Source of the DNA: JAWWPY01 sp964412845
GTDB taxonomy: Bacteria; Actinomycetota; Actinomycetes; Streptosporangiales; Streptosporangiaceae
Reading direction: 5' to 3'
Assembly: GCA_964412845.1 (NCBI GenBank)
Contig: CAYPQM010000158.1
Span: forward strand, 1-16,589
DNA: 16,589 bases
The notes beneath the pieces are model-generated. The model had not been told where the DNA came from and did no database searches. It saw nothing but the letters and a program-made list of their open reading frames with translations. Positions 11,764 to 16,589 of this stretch are shown here, in pieces (the first letter of the stretch is position 1; the number at the start of each line of letters is the position of its first letter). Both the position numbers and the translations under genes were made by a program.

Positions 11764-13005
11764 TCAGGCGACCATCCGGGCCAGCGCGGCGGGCCGCAGG
11801 TATTCGCGGGTCCGCACCCCGCGCCGGTGGGCCAGGATCACCCCGACCACGGCGGCGGCCAGCGCGGAAATCATCCCGCCGGCGGCCAGGCTCATCCGCG
11901 GCCCGAAGACCTCCGCCACCCAGCCGACCAGAGGCGACCCGAGCGGCGCGCCACCCAGGAAGACCAGCATGTACAGGCCCATCACCCGGCCGCGCATGGC
12001 CGGTGTGGTTCCCAGCTGCGTCGCCGAGTTGGCCGCCGTGTTGAAGGTCAGCAGGGCCAGCCCGGTCGGCACGAGCAGCACCAGGAAGGTCCAGAACGAC
12101 GGCATGAACGCGGTGAGCACCTCCAGCACCCCGAACGCGAAGGCCGCGGTCACCAGCAGCCGCAGACCCGGCCGGCCGCGGCGGGCGGCCAGCAGCGCAC
12201 CGCCCAGCGCCCCGGCCGCGAACACCGCCGACGCGAAGCCGAACGCGGTCGCCCCGGTATGGAAAACCTGGCGGGACATCAGGGCGTTGGTCACCTGAAA
12301 ATTCATCCCGAAGGTGGCCACGAAGAAGATCAGTACCATCGGCACCGACAGGCTGGGCCGGTCCTTCACGTACCGGAGCGCCTCGCGCAACTGGCCCTTG
12401 GTCCTGGGCACGGGCGGGACTGGGTGCAGGTCGGCGGGGCGCATCAGCTTCAGCCCGACCAGGACAGCGCCGAACGAGGCCGCGTTGACGAAGAACGCGA
12501 CCGGGGTTCCGACGAAGCCGATGACCAGGCCGGCGATGGCCGGGCCGGCGATCCGCGCCAGGTTGAAGATCGCGCTGTTCAGGGCGATCGCATTGGGCAT
12601 GTCAGTGCGGCCGACCATCTCGACGACGAACGTCTGCCTGGTCGGGTTGTCCACCACGGTGGCCAGGCCGAGGGCGAAGGCCAGCGCGTAGACCTGCCAG
12701 ACCCGCACGACACCCGTCACGGCCAGCACGCCCAGGATGAGCGCCAGCGCGCCCATGGCGGTCTGGGTGATCATGAGGATGCGGCGCTTGGGGTACCGGT
12801 CGGCGAGCGCCCCGCCCCAGAGGCTGAACAGCAGCAGGGGCAGGAACTGCAAGCCGGTGGCAATGCCCAGGGCGGTGCCGCTGCCGTGGGTCATTTCGAG
12901 GATCAGCCAGTCCTGTGCGACCCGCTGCATCCAGGTGCCGCTGTTGGAGATGACCTGGCCGGTCGCGAAGAGCCGGTAGTTGCGGTTGCCCAGTGAGCGG
13001 AACAT
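11764..13005 (-). CDS. MFS transporter, probable drug or siderophore exporter (MFS_3/EntS-like)
   Basis: A 413-aa major facilitator with about 12 hydrophobic helices. The N-terminus SLGNRNYRLFATGQVISNSGTW is typical of the MFS_3 group, which includes the enterobactin exporter EntS and macrolide efflux proteins. Motif A, GGALADRYPKRRIL (64-77), lies between helices 2 and 3. DNPTRQTFVVEMV in the cytoplasmic region near helix 4 is also characteristic of the group. Substrate cannot be read from sequence. ATG 13005 is chosen; the open frame back to 13569 overlaps marR and has no family similarity. It lies 59 nt after marR on the same strand, a classic repressor-efflux pair, so expression is probably relieved when the MarR ligand is present. 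A GAGGGCAGG stretch precedes the start by about 12 nt. Confidence 0.9.
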   Translation of the reverse strand: MFRSLGNRNYRLFATGQVISNSGTWMQRVAQDWLILEMTHGSGTALGIATGLQFLPLLLFSLWGGALADRYPKRRILMITQTAMGALALILGVLAVTGVVRVWQVYALAFALGLATVVDNPTRQTFVVEMVGRTDMPNAIALNSAIFNLARIAGPAIAGLVIGFVGTPVAFFVNAASFGAVLVGLKLMRPADLHPVPPVPRTKGQLREALRYVKDRPSLSVPMVLIFFVATFGMNFQVTNALMSRQVFHTGATAFGFASAVFAAGALGGALLAARRGRPGLRLLVTAAFAFGVLEVLTAFMPSFWTFLVLLVPTGLALLTFNTAANSATQLGTTPAMRGRVMGLYMLVFLGGAPLGSPLVGWVAEVFGPRMSLAAGGMISALAAAVVGVILAHRRGVRTREYLRPAALARMVA

Positions 13006-13064
13006 CCGCGCACGGGACCTGCCCTCGCCCGCGTCACTGGCCGCGCCGGCCTGCTGGCCGGCGG

Positions 13065-13517
13065 TCAGGACTGGCTGAGCTTCTCCAGGATCGGCGCGGC
13101 GGCCCGCAGGGTGGCCCGCTCCTGCGGGGTCAGTTCGGCCAGGCGCTTGCCCAGCCACGCGTCCCGGCGCCGCCGGGCCTTGATCACCAGGTCCCGGCCC
13201 GCCGGAGTCACGGTGAGCACTACCTGCCGCTTGTCCGAGGCGTGCGCCGCCCTCGTGACGAGCTGGTACTCCTCCAGCGCGGCGATAACGCGCGTCATGG
13301 AGGGCGGTTGCACCTTTTCGTGCTCGGCCAGTTCCCCTGGGCTCATCGGCCCGTGTTTCTCCAGGTTCGCCAGCGCGGCGAACTGGGTGTCTGAGAGCAA
13401 CGGCTCGGCCTGTCCCGGCGCGGCCCGCTCGACCCGCAGCCGGCGGGCTAGCCTGCCCACCGAGATACGGAGACTGCTGGCCAGGCCAGCGTCCGACCTG
13501 GTCTGCACTGATGTCAT
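13065..13517 (-). CDS. MarR-family transcriptional regulator
   Basis: A 150-aa protein of typical MarR length. The winged HTH spans about 43-108: TQFAALANLEKHGPMSPGEL (44-63), recognition helix QPPSMTRVIAALEEYQLV (70-87) and the wing strand HASDKRQVVLTVTPAG (92-107). N- and C-terminal helices make the dimer interface. MarR proteins repress by binding palindromes and release DNA when a phenolic or other ligand, or an oxidant, binds; this one has no Cys, so thiol oxidation is unlikely. ATG 13517 is used. An alternative is GTG 13508, which has GATAAT ending 7 nt upstream in the leaderless arrangement. A perfect inverted repeat lies immediately upstream of the ATG and is its probable operator. 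It is co-directional with the MFS exporter it likely controls. Confidence 0.92.
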   Translation of the reverse strand: MTSVQTRSDAGLASSLRISVGRLARRLRVERAAPGQAEPLLSDTQFAALANLEKHGPMSPGELAEHEKVQPPSMTRVIAALEEYQLVTRAAHASDKRQVVLTVTPAGRDLVIKARRRRDAWLGKRLAELTPQERATLRAAAPILEKLSQS

Positions 13518-13553
13518 TATCGTTAGCCTGAGTCATTACTTTTGCTAACGATA
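13518..13553. promoter_or_regulatory. MarR operator candidate: perfect 10-bp inverted repeat
   Basis: TATCGTTAGC (13518-13527) and GCTAACGATA (13544-13553) are exact inverted repeats with a 16-bp spacer. The inner arm touches the marR start codon, so occupancy would block its promoter. A third copy of the core, CGTTAGC, is at 13580-13586. The 9-mer GTTAGCCTG occurs both in the first arm (13522-13530) and over the DUF2530 -10 element (13642-13650). Confidence 0.65.
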
Positions 13554-13599
13554 GACGGGGGCACAGCATTCCGTCAAAGCGTTAGCGACGCGAACAGGG

Positions 13600-13614
13600 A
13601 CGCCCGGCGGGCGT
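13600..13614. repeat. Short hairpin in the marR-DUF2530 divergent region
   Basis: ACGCCC (13600-13605) and GGGCGT (13609-13614) form a 6-bp stem with a 3-nt loop. It lies between the third MarR-like half-site and the DUF2530 -10 element. Function is unknown. Confidence 0.3.
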
Positions 13615-13643
13615 ACCGCAAGTACACCATGGAAGCGGGGGGT

Positions 13644-13649
13644 TAGCCT
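13644..13649 (+). promoter_or_regulatory. -10 element (TAGCCT) for the DUF2530 gene, leaderless-type
   Basis: TAGCCT matches TANNNT and ends 7 nt before GTG 13657, with no Shine-Dalgarno sequence between. It overlaps the second GTTAGCCTG copy, so MarR binding there could affect this promoter. Confidence 0.5.
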
Positions 13650-13656
13650 GGATCAC

Positions 13657-13929
13657 GTGAGCAGCACACGCCGGCCCGCGCCACCGCCCCTTGAGGCCAA
13701 CGACCAGGCAGTCATTGCCGTTATCACCGCGGCCTGGGCAGTCGCGCTGATCGTCGTGCTGGTGCTGCGCGATCAACTGCCCGCCGGCGAGCGGTGGTGG
13801 CCGTGGACCTGCCTGGCCGGGGTCGGCCTGGGGCTCTGGGGGCTCTGGTATGTGCCCTGGATGAAGCGGGCCCGGGCACGCAGTGCGCAGCGCCGGGCGC
13901 GCCAAGCCACCAGCAAAGACCTGACCTGA
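13657..13929 (+). CDS. DUF2530 family membrane protein
   Basis: A 90-aa protein with two predicted helices, AVIAVITAAWAVALIVVLVL (about 23-42) and WWPWTCLAGVGLGLWGLWYV (about 50-69). It ends in a strongly basic tail (KRARARSAQRRARQ). The WWxWTCLAGVGLGxxGLWYV segment is, from memory, the hallmark of DUF2530, a small actinobacterial family of unknown function. The basic tail suggests both termini are cytoplasmic. The GTG start is supported by a -10 element 7 nt upstream. It is divergent from marR and shares its regulatory region, but no function follows from that. Two hairpins follow the stop. Confidence 0.8.
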   Translation: MSSTRRPAPPPLEANDQAVIAVITAAWAVALIVVLVLRDQLPAGERWWPWTCLAGVGLGLWGLWYVPWMKRARARSAQRRARQATSKDLT

Positions 13930-13940
13930 CCTAACGCAAA

Positions 13941-13980
13941 GATCCAGCGGATCCCGCCAACCGCGGATCAGCCGTGATCC
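13941..13980. terminator. Double hairpin between DUF2530 and DUF3027 genes
   Basis: GATCC/GGATC (13941-13953, 3-nt loop) and GGATCA/TGATCC (13965-13980, 4-nt loop) are perfect stems in tandem. The first starts 11 nt after the DUF2530 stop. The second overlaps the DUF3027 stop codon. A bidirectional terminator between convergent genes is the simplest reading. Confidence 0.45.
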
Positions 13981-14879
13981 AGTGGCTCGAAAACCGTTTC
14001 GTCCACGGAAACACCAGGCAGGTCGACGAGGTCATACCCCAGTTCGTCGATGACCGGCCGCAGCGGCTGGTCCAGGGTGACCGGGAACACGGACTCCGAA
14101 TGCGCGCCGCATCCGTGGTCGACCGAGACCACCTGGCCATCGTCAGGTGCATAGGCGTTCCCGCACACGCCGAACACCTGCCCGAGCGGGCCAGCCAGCC
14201 GGACGAAGAACCCGCAACCCGCGCATGGACCTGGGGCCGCGTGCGCCAGCGGCGATTTGGGGCCGTGCTCGCTGGCGTACCAGCGGGCCGCGGTGGTGTC
14301 CCGCCCGATCGCGGAAAGGACCCGGGGCCTGACCGGCACCTGGTCCGGAGCAGCGAGATCCCCGGCCTCAGCCACCCTGGCCGGATCGGATTCCGCCGGA
14401 TCCTCGTCGGCATCCGGCGTGATGTGCTCTGTGAAGGCGACCGCGGCCAGGTCAGTCTCACCCCAGTCGGCCACACCATCGTCGCCTTCGAGGAGTGCCA
14501 CCGGAACGAGCCGCTCATCGTCAGGCGGCGTGGGCAGGATGTCCCCCACGCCCAGGTCACCAGGCAGCAACCGCTCCCGCCATGGGACCCAGTCCGGAGC
14601 GAGGACCGCGTCCGGGCCGGGCAGCAGCACGCTCTCGCTCACGGTCACCGTCTTTGACCACGACGCCCGCGCCACGGTGACGGCCCAGCGCCAGCCCTGA
14701 TAGGCCAGGTCAAGACAGCCGAACAGGTGGGTGACAACCCGGTCGCCGTCCGCCTCGATGCCAAGATGGGCGCCAACCCGGCCGGCCCCTGCCACCTCCT
14801 CGGCAGCGCCGCGCGCCAGATCGGCGGCCTGCGCACAGGCCTCGTCCGGCTCCTTGGCTCGTACACGGAGTTGGCTCAC
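13968..14879 (-). CDS. DUF3027 family protein with a Cys/His cluster
   Basis: A 303-aa protein recognised, from memory, as DUF3027, an actinobacterial family of unknown function. The N-terminal part contains RVVTHLFGCLDLAYQGWRW (47-65) and LLPGPDAVLAPDWVPWRERL (85-104), then GDLGVGDILPT. A variable acidic linker (about 130-182) leads to a conserved C-terminal domain with C219, C222, C239, H255, C257 and H260. These lie in CAGCGFF, FGVCGNAYAPDDG and VDHGCGAHSE, a spacing that suggests a bound metal, probably zinc. The frame is open to GTG 14930, but GTG 14879 gives the better N-terminus (MSQLRVRAKEPDEACAQA). GGAGG lies 13 nt upstream, longer than ideal. It is divergent from the MFS-like gene with a 112-bp gap. 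I do not assign a function. Confidence 0.8.
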   Translation of the reverse strand: MSQLRVRAKEPDEACAQAADLARGAAEEVAGAGRVGAHLGIEADGDRVVTHLFGCLDLAYQGWRWAVTVARASWSKTVTVSESVLLPGPDAVLAPDWVPWRERLLPGDLGVGDILPTPPDDERLVPVALLEGDDGVADWGETDLAAVAFTEHITPDADEDPAESDPARVAEAGDLAAPDQVPVRPRVLSAIGRDTTAARWYASEHGPKSPLAHAAPGPCAGCGFFVRLAGPLGQVFGVCGNAYAPDDGQVVSVDHGCGAHSESVFPVTLDQPLRPVIDELGYDLVDLPGVSVDETVFEPLDHG

Positions 14880-14991
14880 GGTGAGTAATTGTCCTCCATC
14901 CAGGCACATGCCCGCATCAGGAAGCGCCACACCCGGCAGCAGGCCGGCCAGTTATGTGATTGCCTCCCCTAGCACGCAGAATACTGGGGTC

Positions 14992-16589
14992 ATGGGACTG
15001 TCCGGCGCGAGGCTGGGGGCCAGGCGGGCGACCCGCGCCCTGGCCTCCGCTACGCAATCCGGGGCGCATGCCGGCGCGGTCACCGCCCGCGGGGTGGTGC
15101 GGGTCATCCACCGGATGACCGCTGCGTCCGGCGCCGGCCGGACCGGCCTGGACCGGCTGATCGAGTTGACCGCGGGCGGCAGCGCCGGCGACGCGTTCGT
15201 CGCGGTGGCCCTCGCCGGAACCTTGTTCTTCAGCGCGTCGGTGACCCAGGCGCGCGGACACGTTGCCCTGGCCCTGGTCGTGACCATGGCCCCGTTCGCG
15301 GTGCTGGCCCCGCTCATCGGGCCGATGCTGGACCGGATACAGCAGGGGCGCCGGTACATCCTGATCGGCACGCTGCTCGCCCGCGGCCTGCTGTGCTGGG
15401 GGATGTCAGGTGCGGTCCAGCACAACGACGCGTTCACGCTGCTCCCGGCGGCATTCGGCGTCCTGGTGCTGCAGAAGGTGTACGGGGTCACCCGCAGCGC
15501 GGTCACCCCCCGGCTGCTGCCCGCCCAGATCACCCTGGTGTCCGCGAACGCGCGGACCGCGCTGGCCTCCCTCATCGCGTCCACCCTCGGCGCGGGGGCG
15601 GCGGCAGGCATCGATGTGCTGGCCGGCGGCGGATCTGGGGGTGCCGCCTGGGTGCTCCGCCTGGGCACGGTCGTGTACTTCGCCGGGATCGCGCTCGGCA
15701 TCCGGCTGCCAGACCGGGTCGACCAGCCCCACTCGCCCGCCGCGGCGGCAGCGCCCGGGACGGGGCCCGGCACGGAGCCCGGGCTCGCACCGAGGCCGGT
15801 AGCCGGCCAGGGACCCGGACCCGGACACGGGCCGGGCCACGGGCCGGGCCACGGGCCGGGATCCGGACTGGGACCCGAACCGGGACGGGGACCCGGCCAG
15901 GGATACCGGCCCGAACCAGGACGCGAGCCAAGGCCCGGACCCGGACCCGGACTCGGGCGTGCGCCCGGGTATGGGCCAGCCAGGACGACACCGATGCCGC
16001 GGCGGACACCCAAGCGCGTGTGGTGGGCGGCGTTGCGCGATGTGGGACCGGTCGTCGGGGAGGCGATGCGCGGCAACGCGGCCCTCCGTGCTTTCTCCGG
16101 CTTCATGGTGTTCTTCCTCGCCTTCCTGCTGCGCATCGAGCACTTCCCCGGCGTGAACGACAAGGTCGCGCTCGCTGAGATGATCGCGGCCGCAGCAGCG
16201 GGGGGATTCATCGGGACGGCCCTCGGCGCGGCGCTGCGCTCGCGCACGCCGCACCTCATCATGTTCGTGATGCTCGGCCTGTCCGCCGTGATCACCGCGG
16301 TGTGCGCGGGGTTCTTCGGCTTGTGGGCGGCTCTCGCTGTGGCCCTGGTCGCGGCGTTCGGGCAAGTACTGGGCAAGCTCGCGCTCGACTCGATCGTCCA
16401 GCGCGAGATCAGGGAAGAGATCCGGTCCTCCACTCTCGCCGCGTCGGAAACCATTCATCAGATGTCCTGGGTGGCAGGTGGCCTGGCCGGCCTGGCCATG
16501 TCCATCACCGCGAGCGGGATCGCCGGCCTGACGGTGGCGGCGACCGGCCTCGCCGCCGCGTTCGTCCTGTTGCTCGCCGCCCGGCGGCG
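14992..16589 (+). CDS. MFS-like transporter with a Gly/Pro-rich loop (3' end outside window)
   Basis: ATG 14992 opens a frame that is still open at the right edge, giving 532 full codons. After a basic N-terminal segment (1-55), hydrophobic helices include FVAVALAGTLFFSASV (69-84) and HVALALVVTMAPFAVLAPLI (90-109), followed by DRIQQGRRYILIGTLLA. This layout fits an MFS-type carrier. About six helices precede residue 240, then a Pro/Gly-rich stretch of roughly 85-95 residues (about 245-338). A second membrane half begins near ALRAFSGFMVFFLAFLLR. That places the insert in the central cytoplasmic loop. The substrate is unknown. A weak -10-like AATACT ends 6 nt before the ATG. It is divergent from DUF3027, a pairing I recall from Streptomyces. 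The open minus-strand frame opposite is a GC-composition shadow. Confidence 0.75.
   Translation, partial: MGLSGARLGARRATRALASATQSGAHAGAVTARGVVRVIHRMTAASGAGRTGLDRLIELTAGGSAGDAFVAVALAGTLFFSASVTQARGHVALALVVTMAPFAVLAPLIGPMLDRIQQGRRYILIGTLLARGLLCWGMSGAVQHNDAFTLLPAAFGVLVLQKVYGVTRSAVTPRLLPAQITLVSANARTALASLIASTLGAGAAAGIDVLAGGGSGGAAWVLRLGTVVYFAGIALGIRLPDRVDQPHSPAAAAAPGTGPGTEPGLAPRPVAGQGPGPGHGPGHGPGHGPGSGLGPEPGRGPGQGYRPEPGREPRPGPGPGLGRAPGYGPARTTPMPRRTPKRVWWAALRDVGPVVGEAMRGNAALRAFSGFMVFFLAFLLRIEHFPGVNDKVALAEMIAAAAAGGFIGTALGAALRSRTPHLIMFVMLGLSAVITAVCAGFFGLWAALAVALVAAFGQVLGKLALDSIVQREIREEIRSSTLAASETIHQMSWVAGGLAGLAMSITASGIAGLTVAATGLAAAFVLLLAARR
15829..15860 (+). repeat. 12-bp tandem repeat coding for Gly-Pro-Gly-His
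   Basis: GGGCCGGGCCAC occurs exactly at 15829-15840 and 15841-15852, with a third partial copy (8 of 12) at 15853-15860. It encodes GPGH units within the larger Gly/Pro-rich stretch of the transporter (about 15742-15990). Its in-frame 12-bp unit would let copy number vary without breaking the gene. Confidence 0.7.

Noticed and set aside
11701..12996. 431-codon plus-strand frame opposite the MFS exporter
   Set aside because: Its Gly/Gln/His/Arg/Asp-rich product is typical of antisense frames over a hydrophobic GC-rich gene.
13006..13569. N-terminal extension of the MFS exporter frame
   Set aside because: It overlaps marR out of frame and has no similarity to the transporter family. The protein starts naturally at MFRSLGNRNYR.
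15829..15860. CRISPR-like repetition
   Set aside because: The unit is only 12 bp with no spacers, and it is in frame within a transporter gene.
14952..16454. 500-codon open frame on the minus strand
   Set aside because: It lies opposite the MFS-like gene and is very rich in Ala, Pro, Gly, Ser and Arg. It is a GC-composition shadow, kept open by the Gly/Pro repeat; the plus-strand frame has membrane helices and sensible codon use.

Overview
This window is high-GC, GTG-rich chromosomal DNA from an actinobacterium, most likely a Streptomyces or Streptosporangiales relative. The evidence is the gene set: a bifunctional-type dCTP deaminase next to tRNA-Gly, an IdeR/DmdR-type repressor, DUF2530 and DUF3027 proteins, and a PAS-GAF-SpoIIE-HATPase phosphatase. 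Several starts also show TANNNT spaced 6-8 nt from a GTG, as in leaderless actinobacterial mRNAs. The species cannot be fixed from the sequence alone.

Layout. 1-159 is the C-terminus of a tyrosine integrase. It faces the 3' end of a minus-strand tRNA-Gly(CCC) at 249-322, the arrangement expected at the end of an element integrated into a tRNA gene; the rest of the element lies off the left edge. 395-2227 holds dcd, a frameshifted mini MerR-like gene on the minus strand and a class I methyltransferase. 2545-4581 holds a thiolase (-), a divergent MerR regulator (+) and a 55-aa two-helix membrane protein (+). 4588-8398 is a minus-strand run in the order pdxH, ideR/dtxR, then the large PP2C phosphatase. 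8601-10901 holds citrate synthase and serC (+), each apparently transcribed on its own. 10905-11633 (-) holds a possible 27-aa membrane micropeptide and the 2',3'-cyclic phosphodiesterase thpR. 11764-13517 (-) is a marR-MFS pair behind a perfect 10-bp inverted repeat, divergent from a DUF2530 gene. 13968-14879 (-) is DUF3027, divergent from a second MFS-like transporter that runs off the right edge and carries a long Gly/Pro-rich loop.

Functional links. PdxH makes PLP, the cofactor of SerC; citrate synthase feeds the TCA cycle. IdeR-type regulators control iron homeostasis, and the adjacent phosphatase belongs to the sigma/anti-sigma partner-switching class. The MarR-MFS pair looks like an autorepressed efflux unit whose operator region also abuts the DUF2530 promoter. 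Most genes are ordinary actinobacterial core genes. The parts worth a second look are the element junction, the frameshifted MerR-like gene, the small membrane proteins, the dyads and the Gly/Pro-rich transporter loop. I see no CRISPR array, IS element, toxin-antitoxin pair or recognisable defence system.
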